From contig CM032128.1 of NCBI GenBank assembly GCA_018894105.1, forward strand, positions 21,061,001-21,125,000: 64,000 bases of DNA, written 5' to 3'. Below are positions 1 to 12,300 of this stretch, one piece after another (within the stretch, counting starts at the first letter, position 1; the number at the start of each line of letters is the position of its first letter). This DNA is from Jacaranda mimosifolia (Eukaryota; Streptophyta; Magnoliopsida; Lamiales; Bignoniaceae). The position numbers and the translations under genes were made by a program. Below the pieces are notes generated by a model. That model was not told the origin of the DNA and ran no database searches. It saw only the letters and a program-made list of their open reading frames with translations.

Positions 1-1390
1 CTAGATTACCTTCTCGATCTCATCTCTCAGGTACCTGCACTCCTCAATGATATTTTGGCCATTACGATGGAAGTAGCACCACTTATCAGATTTCTACTCC
101 TTTGGGTCCTCTGTTGTCTTTTAAGAAGGGTACTAAATGAGGCTACATTGCAGAGCTACAGTCAGAATCTCCACTTTGGAGGCAATGAGTGATGTGTAGG
201 TGAAAGCTTTGAGGGGATGGCATCCACGATCTCCTTTTTTCTTGCTTTCTTGTTTCCTTCATCTTGTATTTTGCACTTGTTAGCCTTCTAATAGGTCACG
301 ATTTCCTTAATTCTTATATGTTTCTCTAAGTGAATTCGGAGCTCTTCTAAAGTGGTGGCAGATTTTCCAGCGATTGATTCCTAGAACTTTTAAAGCTTTA
401 GATTTTGTTAGATGATGCTAGGCAGGAGCTCCTGGTTGATGTAGGGTCTCATGCACTGCCTGGACGAAGCGATTGTGGTAGTTCCTTAGGGACTCTCTAT
501 CATTCTACTTGATAGTGAACATGTATGCAACTGTCTTCAAATATCTACATTTCATTGAGAAGTTCAAAGGAAGTATTGTGCCAACAACTCCCATCCAGTG
601 ATAGATTCGATTAGCATATGGTTGAACCCTGTGAAGGCACGTTTTGTGATATTGGTGTGGAACAACTTGCAGTATGCAGCTTCACTCAAGTCGTAGAGCA
701 TCATCCTCATCAAGAAATTGTCCAAGTGCTCCTAAGGGTTCATAATGTCATCGAACTTTGGTAAATAGGCTATCTTTATTCTAGGGGGAAACACTTCCAC
801 CAAGATGGCTCAAAAAAAGGATTGCATCTTGGGAGAGTGACAACTAGAGGGTAGTACTAGCTCCATGCTTCTCTTAAGAGATGCAACACCAGGGAATGTG
901 TTTGGACTCCAGTACCAACAGATATGCACTGGGTGGAATCCACTCGAAATGAGGAATGGTTATCCATCTCCTAGGGCAAATGGGAAGTAGTGTCATGTTC
1001 AAAGTTAGCTCCTCACTCAATTTTCTCTAGGGAGGACGAAGCCCATAGCTTCGATGACAGGACCACTGCAGCTCCTAAGGATGGTGCTTCTCAATGTACT
1101 AGGCAACTACTTTGACTGTGGCTTGAGCAAGAGCCTTCTCTAATAGAGTTTCCAATGTCTCTTAGGTCATATATAGGATGGGATCTCTAGAATGTTGTGC
1201 ACGTGTATCCTCCAATGCATGTTGTGTGTTCGGGACTGGCTCCAATGCTAGGCACAACAATACTTCAAGTTGGTGATTCTCAATATTCTCCAACTATGGG
1301 AACTGATTGCTAGAGTCGAGAGCTTTGGATCTAGTCTTGATTCACAGGGTTCCTCTTTCACATTTCATAGTTCCCACAAACGATGCTAAA
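1..1390 (-). pseudogene. Ty3/gypsy gag remnant (minus strand)
   Basis: Read on the minus strand, this stretch gives a recognisable retrotransposon gag core although stops and frame changes interrupt it. Between about 730 and 430 the order is a block with PKFDDIMNP, then HLDNFLMRMMLYDLSEAAYC, then GWELLAQYF, then ESLRN and NRFVQAVHE. That matches the W..L...F and ESL..Y..RF layout of plant Ty3/gypsy gag (Retrotrans_gag family). The part from 1330 down to 800 is the gag N-terminal side and is more decayed. The element continues past the left edge of the window, so its pol and LTRs cannot be judged. It is not functional. Confidence 0.72.
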
Positions 1391-1704
1391 ATAATATTAG
1401 ACAAAAGTGGAGACAGGTCTATTCTAATAGATAGCAAAATGTCAATTCATTTTCTTTAGAACATGTACAAAGAGATTTTAGCTCTAGAAAGTTCTCAAAG
1501 TTTTATAATTCTTTTGCGAATGATTTATTGTGTCCAATTTCTTTTTGGAATTTGGTATTTATAGTTTATTTTTTATGAGTTTAGGCCCATTAAAATTTTA
1601 TTGTCCTTTTCAATAGACTTAATTAATTAGTTTGATCCATAAAATCTTTTTTAATCTTTTTCATTTTACCCTTTAATTATCCACATCACAAATGACAATG
1701 CAAA
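1391..1704. other. AT-rich spacer left of the CACTA-like element
   Basis: No coding or RNA signal was seen. It is probably the leader or LTR side of the decayed gypsy element to the left, because that element's gag would start just below it on the minus strand. No TG...CA boundary could be fixed. Confidence 0.4.
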
Positions 1705-1886
1705 TACTACTAGAAAAAAAGTTTCTTGTGACACCAAAAGGTGTCCCAACACACAACATATTGAGACGTTTTTGCTTTTGAGACACTTTTTCTAGTGCCT
1801 CATAGGAAGAGGTCTCAATAACTTCTTGTGACGCTCAAAGTGTCCCAATAACGTAACTTATTATGACGCATAAATGTGTTTCCAAA

Positions 1887-2808
1887 TAAGGGTGGGCATT
1901 TGGATTGGGTAATTTGGGTACCGACCCAACCCAATCTGATATTATCCGATCAAGTCGGGTCTTTAGGGGAAGAAAAAAATCTGGTCAGGTACTGGATACC
2001 CAACCAAAAACTTCGGATCTATTATCAGGTAGAGTCTCCTACCCAATCGGGTAGATTGGGTCCCCGATTTAAACTTATATATAAATATATATTATTATAT
2101 ATCATAATATATTATAAAAATGAATATATTATATCTTTTATGTGTTATAATATTATATATTATATATTGAAACAATTAAACTTTTTTTTTCTTTCACAAT
2201 GTTGAAAGAATTAAACTTAACAGTTAAAGAGGCCAAATGTTGGCCTCTGTTAAGTGTTCATTGTTATTAGAATTTAGCATTAGAGTCCTATTGATTGTAA
2301 ATGTTTATGGATGATTTAATTTATGTATATTTTTATTTTATTATTTTTGTTCTATTATTTCAAAAAAATATTATAATTATTATTCAATTTCAATGGATTC
2401 TTTAAAGATTAAAATTTTTAAAGTCCCAAATTTTAAGTTAAATTTGGCCTCTATACAAGATGTCAAGAATAGAAGTCAATTTCTTGATTGGCCAACAAGG
2501 AAACAGAGAACAAAAGCTTGTACTGAGGCCAATTTGTACAAAAGCTTAGCCTCTATTTGTACAACTAAACAAAGGTTTGTTTGTACGGAGGCCAATAAAA
2601 TAATATGCCTATGTCAAACCAATTGTCCAAATCAATTGGTTCCTTTTTTTTAAAATTAAAATAATATGTCGGGTACCTAAATCCAAACTTGCCAAATACC
2701 CGACATTGGCGGGTACCCGACAAGTTTGGGTCAATGTCGGGTAGCTAAAATTGCTACCTGACCCGAACTACCCGATGTTTCACTACCCAATCCAAACGCC
2801 TACCCCTA
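1887..2808. mobile_element. hAT-type non-autonomous element A
   Basis: The terminal inverted repeats are TAAGGGTGGGCATTTGGATT on the left and, reverse-complemented, TAGGGGTAGGCGTTTGGATT on the right. The flanking 8-bp duplication is tttccaaa (1879-1886) and tctccaaa (2809-2816), one mismatch. The subterminal arms are rich in CGGGTACCCG-like motifs. The core carries the word GAGGCCAAATGTTGGCCTC, related to the core of the element at 16099. No transposase is present. An 8-bp duplication with TA(G)GGGTG ends points to the hAT superfamily. It is inserted inside the CACTA-like element. Confidence 0.82.
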
Positions 2809-3170
2809 TCTCCAAAGACCTTAATATTGTGACATTAAATTATGTCACCTAATGTATTTTCAACTACTTTAGCCATCCACATTATATGTCACTTCGCAGT
2901 ACCTCCATACATTATATTAAGACATTTTTGAAATTTCTCAATAAACTTAATATCCGGACACTAAAAAGGTGTCATTATAGAGGTAATATTTAGATATTTA
3001 AAAGTGTCTCCATATGATATTGTGACACTTTTGAGTGTTTCTTTGATTGTATAAAGTGTCCCTATATATTCTTATTATACATGAAGTGTCACCATATATG
3101 TCAAATAATGAAATTTTCAAGTATCAGCATAAATTTTTAATACTTTAGTTTTTTTTTTTTTTCTTTTGGT

Positions 3171-3190
3171 GGGGGGGGGGGGGGGGGGGG
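3171..3190 (+). repeat. Poly-G tract of 20 bases
   Basis: Twenty consecutive G follow a T-rich run, giving a polypyrimidine/polypurine switch on one strand. The length is prone to slippage and sequencing error. Any reading frame across it is meaningless. Confidence 0.95.
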
Positions 3191-3471
3191 TAGGATTTAC
3201 CACTAATGGGTGGAAGGTAAAGACGATAACCCCAACCTGTATATTAATCATCATCACAAGATGTACAATGAATGGTTCAAAAAAAACAAAAATGAGGGAG
3301 TACTACTCTCTTTACATCCATGTAAAAGACAAAAAGGAATGGTATAAACAAAAGAGAATTAGCTACGCATAAAAACTGGAAAAAAAAAATTCTCCTAGCC
3401 AAGCAATGTAAGCTTGTACAAGACTTCCACCTATTCCCTAAAAGCGAATGGCAAAATGAGGTATTACGTAC

Positions 3472-3560
3472 CAGAAATCCAAGTCTAGAAAGCAAATCAT
3501 CTTCCTGGTGCTGAACTTCTCGATGATAAGAACCAATTCTTCCTTTCAAATAATTCTTTG
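3472..3560 (-). pseudogene. Exon-like segment inside the CACTA-like element
   Basis: On the minus strand this piece reads YLKGRIGSYHREVQHQ followed by EDDLLSRLGFL, then meets a good donor (CTG|GTACGT). It is open across its length and has a protein-like composition, unlike its AT-rich surroundings. I do not recognise the protein. It may be one exon of the same captured gene as the segment at 5385-5518, which lies upstream on the same strand. Confidence 0.35.
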
Positions 3561-5384
3561 CCCAAGTATCAACTCTCCATTCCAGTAGATTTTAAGCAAA
3601 AATTTGGCCCAAGTATCAAATCACCATCGAGCAAATCTTAAGCAATTAAACTCTGGCCTATTCCATAATCTCAGAGCAAGTTTTACAATTTCTAAAATAA
3701 AAAACATTTTCATTCACAGCCTTAATTGCAAAATCTGTGAAGTTTGAGCAATTGTACTAAAGGAAATAAGAAGAGAAGCAATTTTTATCCTTAAAGACTA
3801 GGCTAAAAACCATCGATCTTACACATGCAACCTTTCATTTTCAGCATTCTCAAGTCTGTTCCGCTTTAACAAGTGTAACTTCAAAATTTTGGTCAATAGA
3901 CCCTTCATGGATCTAATCAAAAACCAATTTAAAATATGCTGCACAACAATTTGATGTATAGCATAATTGAATCTCAACAGCAAGATATTTTCCATGCACC
4001 CATCATGCAAAAGCCAAGCCCCCAAAATACATTGAAAGTTTAGACCACAACAACTATCTTCTAGTATCTCTCAGACAGCAAACATACTTGAATATTAGTA
4101 ACATTTCAAAGTTTGAGGAAGATAAAAAGACAAAACTTTAGTTTGAATTTTCTAACCAAAGAACTCAGACAAGCAGAGAGCTTCTATCATTTCAGCAACT
4201 AAAAACAAGCAAAACTGAAAATTCTAGCAACTACAAGAATTCCCTATAGCCACCAGAGTACTCCAGCCTCTATAGAAATGCAAGGTCAGATTCTAAACAG
4301 AAATTTCCAAGCACCTGCAAAGTCTCAACAATAGATATTGTGCAACAGGAAGTGTCTAACGCTGCAAACAGATTTAATCCAGTGGAAAACCACAAATCCC
4401 TCCACCTTGAGCCAAATTTGCAGTTCAAATTTGCAAGTATTCTCCAAGCTGTCTGAATAGATCAAAAGTACCTCAGTAGACCAATTAAATTATCATATAT
4501 AACCCTAAATTTATAGTTGGTGCCTCATTCTCTATATACTCTTTTATGGTACATTCATGCACCCAACAACATTAAACACAAACTAAAAACATTAACTAAA
4601 AGTTGTCCATATATCTCAATTACAAGACCACATTAATCAAAAAGATTTCAACATCAAAAAACAAGGTCCAACCCGTCCAGTTTTAAGGCTCTCGGAATGA
4701 AATAAACAAGACATAATACAAAAAATAAACCAACATTTTTACCCAACATGTTATAGAGTCAATCTGAGTGCATCTAAATAACCAGCTCTAATGGTTGTTG
4801 TTCCATCAAAGCAAGTTTCTCATCATTTTTTTTATTCAATTCAACCTGTTAAAGTCAAAAAAATATGGATTTTAATTGAAGGCTCAACAAAAAATGAAAT
4901 CAGTGAAATAATTAACGAACAAATACCAAAAGATATTGTCCTTACATCTATATCTTCACGCCAATCGTTTAATATTTTATTCAGTTAAAAAAAAGTCAGA
5001 TTTGATAGAATATACGTGTATGAATATCAAAAATATCTTCAACAGATATATATTAAAAGAAGATTGGTTAATTGTTTACAAAATTTAATGAATCAATCCT
5101 AGTAGTTAAGTTCAATTTTGTTGAATACATACCTTAATGTGTATAAAACACTATTATGTGTATCCCTTCAATTGTAATCTTAACTCAAAATAATTTAAGA
5201 AAGTCAATTCAACATAAAGTAGAATAACATGAAACACAAGATTGATTAAAATTTCAAAACGACCTTTAGTTTAGAAACTGATTTTTTATTTTTTTTCGAA
5301 TGATAATTTCTACAGGATCATGACCTAGAAACAAAAAATAATTACAGATCAAATGATAAGAACAATCTTCCAAAAGAAACTTAC

Positions 5385-5518
5385 TTCACAGCCAACTCGA
5401 TATGTTTAAGGCGCTAATAAAACACTGATAGATCTCTGTAGCTCTTCAACATATCAAGATGGTCAAGCCTCAACTCCCTCTGATTAATATCTAATGCCTT
5501 CGGTTGTTATATAGTCAC
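5385..5518 (-). pseudogene. Exon-like captured gene fragment in the CACTA-like element
   Basis: The minus strand shows an acceptor (TTGTATAG), a 134-bp exon-like segment and a donor (GTGAA|GTAAG). The reading frame gives [20 protein letters not shown] followed by [10 protein letters not shown], a stop, and RLKHIELAV. It is leucine- and charge-rich, probably helical. Two in-frame TA(A/G) codons, one near each end, mark it as decayed. I do not recognise the family. The flanking splice sites and the location inside a transposon without its own transposase suggest a transduplicated host exon (Pack-type capture). Confidence 0.45.
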
Positions 5519-6029
5519 CTATACAAGAATAATTAAGAAACAGTGAACTTGACCAATTACAAAATGATGTAATTAAGTGCAGGCGCAGTCCTGCTTCAAT
5601 ATATCGTGGCGCCTACTTTCTCAGGAATAAAAGCATAACATGATGTTTAAACTGCAAAAATTATAGTTTGGTGAAAAATTATGGTTCTATTCATAGAATA
5701 ATGCATTTACAAATTTTAAATTAAGGAAGAAGCATAATACTTCCCCTCAATTATAATTGTAATCCTATTTCACATAATCAAATATTGTTATTTGTTCTGA
5801 TTATTGATTACCTTTCGATACACTATCTGCATACAAATATACCAAAACTCTTGCCTATATCCATCTCTATAAAGCTTCTCATCACGCAAACACCCAAATA
5901 ATTTACCAATTAGTTAAAAATTGTATCATCGTAAATGAAACGAGAAAAAATAATTAAACAAAAGTTGGACGAATTAACAGTTACTGATTATTTCTTATTA
6001 TTTTGGGAACACATAGAAATGGATTTTAA

Positions 6030-6075
6030 GAGAACAATATATATATATATGTATGTATGTATGTATAATATATCA
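6030..6075 (+). repeat. AT/TATG microsatellite
   Basis: Runs of (AT)n pass into (TATG)n around 6037-6066. This is a simple sequence repeat only. Confidence 0.85.
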
Positions 6076-6707
6076 GAGATTTCTCCTTACCCGCCAAAAA
6101 AAATGAGAACCCAGCAAAAATATATATAAATCTTGAGAAATAGCAGAACGAGAAAACCTAAAAAAAGCTGTGGGTTATGCCGTAGTGTGTGCGTATGTTC
6201 GTGCGAGCAAGAAAGAGTAGAGAATACCTCAAAAAAGCACTGGATTCTACTACATTAATATTTCAATGAGAAGGGCTAGGGATTTGGCGCTAATTCCTCT
6301 TTTTTCCGATTGGCATGCATTTGGGGCTGATTTAGTTGTCTTGGGAGAGAGTTTTGGAAAGAGGAGGAAGAGAAAAGGGTTGAAGTAATTTGCGAAGAGA
6401 AGGGAATATTTTTGGTAGTGCTTTCGGAAGAGAAGAAATTGCCGTAGAGTTTGGACGGAGGGGAAGTGCCGCGAACTCTAAGTGAGAATTTTGTTTCATT
6501 TTTTTTATTTTTTATGTTAATATATTTTGAATACCTAATACAAATGAGACGCTTTTAAAAAAGTGTTATATAAAAGTATAAGTATTAAATACAAATGAGA
6601 TGTTTTTACAAAAAATGTCTCAATAAAATTTGTTCATAGGACATTTTTGGCAAAGTGTCATAATAAAAGAAATACATAATTAAAATATTGAGATATTTTC
6701 ATACCGA

Positions 6708-6971
6708 GGGCTAGTTTGGTTTGATTTTTAAATTATCTCATGATTATTTATCATATGATAATTTTTGTATTTTTTATTATTGTGATATTGTTTAGTTAAC
6801 ATGATAAATAAACTCATGGGGTGGCAGATTAATTTATCATGGGAGTTGCATATATAAATACGAGCTTTTGGTATTCATGTGCGTCTGAATGTTATTGTTA
6901 TTCCAACCAAATAAATAATAAGGTGGGATAAAATACTTTATCCTACCTTATCATTCCAACCAAACTAGGCC
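6708..6971. mobile_element. Small Tourist-like MITE
   Basis: The left end is GGGCTAGTTTGGTTTGA. The right end reverse-complements to GGCCTAGTTTGGTTGGA. The body is about 264 bp, non-coding and AT-rich. The GGG...TTTGGTT ends resemble PIF/Harbinger-derived (Tourist) MITEs, but the flanking 3-bp target duplication is no longer visible. It lies within the right subterminal region of the CACTA-like element. Confidence 0.6.
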
Positions 6972-7056
6972 AAAGTGTCTTAATATAGAGGTTTTTAGGA
7001 CATTTGTTTATAAGTGTCACTTAAAGTGTGTCTCAAAAGATTTTTTTTCTAGTATA

Positions 7057-7892
7057 TCTCGATGTTATTATCACTATCATGTGAACAATCAATCAATTAC
7101 TTATATTTGAAAAATATATTTTTAAATGTTAACTTCAGTTTTTTAGGTTTGATAACGAGTATGGTTTTAAAGCAAGGAGGAGAAGAAACGATGTCCAAAT
7201 TTATATTTAAATCTAATCATAATATTATTGGACTAAATTTGGATATGGATATTTAGCTTGATTTATGGCTAACATATTTTTAAACATTTGAGATATTTTA
7301 TTAATTTATTAGAATAAATCATATAGGGACTAAATGCAAAAATAAAAATATAAAAAATAAGTATAATATGATAAATTTTAACCGAGGTTCTTCTAATATG
7401 AATTAATTTTAAAGGAGGTTCATATATTTATGTTGAACTCTTAATGGAGGTCTCAAATGTCATGATATCTTATTCAAGTGCTTATAAAAAGTAGGTTAGA
7501 GATAAAAGTGAATGTATTTTTAATGAGCAAAATGCTTTTTCTTACTTTGTAAATTGTAAAGGCTAACTATCATGCATGTTCTCTTCGGAAGTGGCGGCCA
7601 AGTTGCCCTTTAAATGATTGTGCTCAACATAATTTACAATTTTAAGCAAACACAAAAGAAAATTAACTTTTTTCATATTTTAAATAATTAATGAATTATA
7701 TATTTTTTATTGTACTTTTTTATAAAACAATTAACATTATATTTGAAGTTTGCATTTTAGTAAGAAAATATAAAAAATAAATGTATTATTATTAAAAAAG
7801 AAGGCATTTTTGTATCTTGAATGGAAGTTATGATACCAAAATTTAAATATACCAAAATTGCCCTTTTGCTTACTCTTTATATTTGAAAAAAC
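7057..7892. other. Non-coding spacer
   Basis: AT-rich sequence with only short chance reading frames. No terminal repeats, RNA gene or protein similarity could be recognised. Confidence 0.5.
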
Positions 7893-7895
7893 TTA

Positions 7896-8304
7896 GGGAA
7901 TGTTTGGTTATGTTTTTTGTATGATTTTATTATGTGTTTATTATGTATTTTCGAAGAATAAATTATTGGAGAATGTAACAGTTATGTTGGGAAATGTGAT
8001 GTATGTTTGTTTATGTTTTGAGAGGAGACATTTTTTACTGTAGCAATCAACTCAATACTTTTTTTATTGGGTTTTTGGAGTGAAGATGGAATTGGGTGGT
8101 TTTTTTATTGTTAGAATAATGAAATATATATGATATATATAATATGTATGTATATATTGGAAGATGAAGAAATTTCGGGAATAATGAAGGATAGTAGAGG
8201 ATATTTTTGGAAAAATATTTTTTTTTTTGTGTTTTGCAGAGAAAATGAGGATATGTTTGGTTATATTTTGGGGAAACATAACTAAAACATAACCAAACAT
8301 TCTC
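7896..8304. mobile_element. Tourist-like MITE, copy 1
   Basis: The ends are GGGAATGTTTGGTTATGTTT and, reverse-complemented on the right, GAGAATGTTTGGTTATGTTT. TTA flanks both sides (7893-7895 and 8305-8307), the 3-bp target duplication typical of PIF/Harbinger elements. It is 409 bp, non-coding, and the same family as the element at 8364. Confidence 0.8.
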
Positions 8305-8363
8305 TTACATTTCTAAATAACAACTATTTACTCACAAACTTCTCGTATAAAAAGATAAGCTTA

Positions 8364-9526
8364 GGGAATGTTTGGTTATATTTTTTGTGTGATTTTATTA
8401 TGTGTTTTGAAAGAATGAATTATTAAAAAATGTGAAAATTATGTTTTGGTATATTTGTTTAAGTTTTGGGAAGAACGGATTTAGGGGACCCCCAAGGTTT
8501 ATTACAATATATACATATATATATACCAGTATAATTAATGTAATGAATATATTAAAAAGAAGTTATTTAATATTAATTAAAAGTAACTAATTTTAATTTT
8601 CATTCATTAACTTTTTTAAAAAATTAACTTTTATTATGGGCCTTAAAATAAAATTTAATTTTCTAGATTTATTGAATTAAATTAAATTTTTTTTAGTTAA
8701 AGATAAAAATTAAAATCAATTAATGAAATATCTATCAATATTATTTTTTAAAATTCAAAACAAATTCTTAGGTCCATATTTACAATCAAGTAATCAATTG
8801 AAGAATAAAGTAGGCTAGTTAAGGCATTTCTATTTTATTTGTTTGAGAAAATATTATGGGAGTTTAGCTAATTAAATTTTAAGGGACTTGCAAAATAATT
8901 AAAATTTCTCATTTTGACTTTCATAAGATTGAGATAAAGATAAATGTGAGTGAATATTTTTCTTTGTGTTTCAACAACTATAAATGCAAGAACTTTTTTC
9001 AATATGAATATTATCAAGAACATATTTCCGAATAAGATAAAAACATGTTTTAGAACTTTTTCTTCAACTTTTAGTTACTTCTATTGAAAAAGCTATTACT
9101 AAAAATTTTGACATTGATTTGATTCATTTACAAATTTTCTGATATAAAGGAGAATCGGACTCAATTTTGATAAAAATATGTATTTTGAATTCACAAATAT
9201 GAAAATTATACTTAAAACTTTTAAGCTTTATCATTTTTGCGCCCCCCCCCCCAAATAGTCTTATTATGGAACCGTCTCTATGTTTTGGGGAAGATATTTT
9301 TTACTGTATTAGTCAAATCAGTGTTTTTTTTTCAGATTTTTGAGGATGAAAATGGAATTGAACAATTTTTTTATTGTTAGAATAACAATAAAATATATAT
9401 AACGTATATATCTAATATATGTATGTATATATTGGAAAATGAAAGTTTTGGAGAGAAAATGAGGATATGTTTGGTTATGTTTCCCCAAAATAATTTTGTT
9501 CTAGAGAAACATAACCAAACATTCCC
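8364..9526. mobile_element. Tourist-like MITE, copy 2, split by a hAT-type element
   Basis: The terminal repeats match the copy at 7896. TTA target duplications lie at 8361-8363 and 9527-9529. Its own sequence is about 340 bp once the insertion at 8471-9281 and one copy of its 8-bp duplication are removed. Its right TTA is shared with the left end of the next Tourist-like element (from 9530), so the two abut head to tail. Confidence 0.8.
8471..9281. mobile_element. hAT-type non-autonomous element in a MITE
   Basis: An exact 8-bp duplication, gttttggg, flanks it at 8463-8470 and 9282-9289. The left end reads AAGAACGGATTTAGGGG and the right end reverse-complements to ATAGAGACGGTTCC. These resemble the CAGAGGCGGATTTAGGGG ends of plant hAT elements. 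The body is AT-rich, about 811 bp, with a C12 run at 9241-9252 and no transposase. Comparison with the uninterrupted copy at 7896 confirms the insertion point. Confidence 0.75.
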
Positions 9527-9616
9527 TTAGGGCAAGTTTGGTTGGATTTGAATTTATCTCTTGATAACTTATCTCTTGATAACTTATCTCATGATAAGTT
9601 ATTTGATTATTAACTA

Positions 9617-10363
9617 TGTAGACATATCAATTTTTGCCCAATTAAAGAGTGACACATACAAAATAATATGCTAGTTATTAATTCAAAATTTTCTATTTAT
9701 CTTGAAATTTATTAAATTTAATTCCAAAAGATAAATAGTTCATTTTAATTAATACTCTTTTTTTTTTTTTTTTGTTCAAATCAAATGTTGATAAGTATCA
9801 AAAATAAAGTGTCTATGTCTATGGACCAATCAAATAAAAAAAATTGATACTATATCTTAATATTTGATATTATCTCTTCACACTTTATATTATCTTATTA
9901 AAGAGATAACCATTAAAAAAGCTCAAGTCAATCAGGAAGTCTCTTATCAAACATCTATATAAAGGGGGTGACTGAGGCTCATTCAACACACAACACAAAT
10001 TCCAACAAGTGAAAGGAGCTTTGAAGGAGTCCAGCAATTCTCTCAATTAAATTCAAGAAGATCCACGAAGTTTAAGGCGTTCTTCGCGGAGCCCATATAT
10101 TTTGGCGTTTGATTCAAGATTAAGGTGCGAAGCCCTCGAATTAACGTTATTTTTTTTTCAAACCAAATTTAAGGAGATCCACAACATTCAAAGCGTTCTT
10201 CGCAGAGCTCATTAAATTCAAGATCATATTTGGAAGGGAAGAATCAGATGATTAGATTAGATATTGAATCCACGATTGATTGATAAGTTTGAATTTCATT
10301 TTATTTGTACATTTTTTCTTCTTGTAATTTTACTTATTGCAGACAAAGAAATTTGCGCTTACA
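9617..10363 (+). repeat. 5' LTR
   Basis: 747 bp, beginning TGTAGACATATCAA and ending GCGCTTACA. It aligns almost end to end with the copy at 12706-13451, with scattered substitutions and small indels. It should carry the promoter of the element. The sequence directly after it (ttttggcatgctcggagaga) is where a primer-binding site would lie; I could not assign the tRNA. Confidence 0.92.
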
Positions 10364-10428
10364 AATTTTGGCATGCTCGGAGAGACAATCTCTACCTCTC
10401 ATCTCTTTCCTTCATCAAGATTGAATTA

Positions 10429-11590
10429 TCAAATGGCTGCTAAGAAGACTGCTACATCAAAAATTACTGCCTCAAATTCCTCAAGTATTGGAGCAAAAAG
10501 TGTTGGCGCCATCACAAGAATTATGTCTAAGAAGCTGCAATCATTTTTGGAGATTGCTCTTTCACTTGCTGTGGAAAAGGTATTGCTGCATTTTATTGAC
10601 ATGAATGAAGATAGTGGAGACTTGAAGGAAGAATCCACATCATCTATTCTCCAGTCAACATCAAATTCCTTGAGCATGGCGATGGTGATGATGACAAGTG
10701 CTACAACTTTGGAGGAACAAATTTCAAATTGTGATGAGGGCCATTAAAGGACTCACGAAGCATGTCCAAGAGCAAGACTTTCAAATTTCCAAAACAATGA
10801 GCAAAGTGGACAATCTTGATGCTAGCTATATGATGGAGAAACAAAATGAGGCTCAGGACGAAGGTGAAACATCCACGAGGAGACAATCAACCAAAGATGA
10901 AGAAATTGCAACAAAATAACTAGAAGTTTCAATTGGACTAATTCCCATCGATCCACTGAATGAGTTTATCATGGAGACTTTCAAAGACAAGCTTGATAGA
11001 AGTTCTAAATTGTCTATGACTTAATCTAAGCCATATACTCAAAGGATTGATAACTTGAAGATGCCGATCAGTTACCAACCCCCAAAGTTTCAACAATTTG
11101 ATGGCAAAGGCAATCCAAAGCAGCACGTAGCTCATTTCATTGAGACTTCTAATAATGTTGGGACATATGGAGATCGTTTGGTTAAGCAATTTGTTTGATC
11201 ATTAAAGGCGATGCTTTTGATTGGTATATTGACTTGGAGGTGGGCTCCATTGATAGTTGGGAGCAACTAGAACAAGAGTTCCTCAATCGTTTCTACAACA
11301 TTCAAAGGATAATTAACATAATAGAACTCATCAACTCTTGCCAATGGAAAGAAGAACCTATCATTAACTACATCAATCGCTGGAGAAATTTGAGTTTTAA
11401 CTGTAAACATCAATTATCAAAGACTTCAAACATTGAGATGTGCATCCAAGGAATGCATTAGAGTTTTTGCTACATACTTCAAGGAATTAAACCAAAAACT
11501 TTTGCAGATTGGGCAAGTCGTGCACATAATATTGAAATGAGCATGAATTTTGATGAACAAGAAGATTCAAGTGATGTCAATAATGATTAA
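10429..11590 (+). pseudogene. Ty3/gypsy gag-like protein, frameshifted
   Basis: The first segment starts MAAKKTATSKITASNSSSIG and is frameshifted near 10700-10740, after which EEQISN and KGLTKHVQEQDFQISK follow in another frame. Further on come ISYQPPKFQQFDGKG, AHFIET, KGDAFDWYIDLEVGSIDSWE and EFLNRFYN, matching the gag core of plant Ty3/gypsy elements (AFDWY...SW..LE..F..RF). In-frame stops lie near 11022, 11197 and 11459, and the end is the TAA at 11588. There is no zinc knuckle and no pol behind it. The gag is therefore broken, and the element had no full gene set even before decay. Confidence 0.82.
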
Positions 11591-11628
11591 GAGATTGGGG
11601 GAAATTAAATTTCATCTTCAAATTTCAC

Positions 11629-12300
11629 ACTCCTTGATAAGAGCCTAAACTGTCAATAATACTCCCAAATAAAAGCATAAATTATCTAAAATTTTCAAGT
11701 CTTCAAGTCTCTATATTGATGACTCAAATCTCCAGATCTTCAAGTTAAGGCTTAAGTCTCTAAGTCTCCAAGTTCAAAACTCAAAATTTCAAGTCTCTAA
11801 ATCAAAGAATCAAGTCTCCAAGTCTTCAAGTTCAAAGTTCAAATCTCCAAATTCTATGTGCTCCTTGATAAGAGCCTAAACTATCAATAATGCTCCTAGA
11901 TATGAGCATAAACAATCTAAATATTCAAAGTCTCCTCATATACTCCTTGATAAGAGCTTAAAATTTAAACAAGTCTCCTAGATACGAGCACAAACTATCT
12001 AAATATTCAAAGTTTCCCCATGTGCTTCTTGATACAAGTTTAAACTTTCAATAAAGCTCATAGATATGAGCATACACTATCTAAATATTCAAAGTCTCCC
12101 CATGTGCTCCTTGATATGAGTTTAAACTTTCAATAAGGCTCATAGATATGAGCATACACTATCTAAATATTCAAAGTCTCCCCATGTGCTCCTTGATATG
12201 AGTTTAAACTTTCAAGAAAGCTCCTAGGTACAAGCACAAACTATCTAAATATTTAAATTCTGCCCATGTATTCTTTGATAAGAGTGTAACTTGTCTATTA
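11629..12300 (+). repeat. 82-bp tandem repeat in the LTR element
   Basis: Units beginning ctccttgata recur at 11861, 11943, 12025, 12107, 12189 and, more diverged, 12270, a period of 82 bp. A related unit lies at 11629. Each unit carries paired words such as gctcctagatatgagcat. Between 11690 and 11860 the sequence is a shorter period of aagtctccaag words. It is non-coding and fills the place where pol would be. Confidence 0.88.

Larger units (their letters stand above)
1705..7056. mobile_element. Non-autonomous CACTA-like element
   Basis: The left end reads TACTAGAAAAAAAG from 1708. The right end, reverse-complemented from 7054, reads TACTAGAAAAAAAAT, and the match extends to a shared GACAC: 23 of 27 positions agree by hand. 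CACTACTAGAAA is a common terminus of plant CACTA elements, and the first base looks mutated from C. Both subterminal regions (1720-1880, 2820-3100, 6540-6680, 6970-7035) carry many short AAGTGTC-like repeats in both orientations, as CACTA ends do. No TNP2 or TNPA protein was seen, so this is a non-autonomous element about 5.3 kb long with nested insertions. No clean 3-bp target duplication was found. Confidence 0.68.

Noticed and set aside
1876..2205. 109-codon plus-strand open frame
   Set aside because: It crosses the left inverted end of hAT-type element A and AT-rich filler; composition is low complexity and there is no protein similarity.
3166..3372. Open frame beginning with a poly-glycine run
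   Set aside because: Created by the G20 tract; not a gene.
1705..7056. Idea that the CACTA-like element is autonomous
   Set aside because: No TNP2 or Ptta blocks were seen on either strand; only exon-like segments and nested elements.
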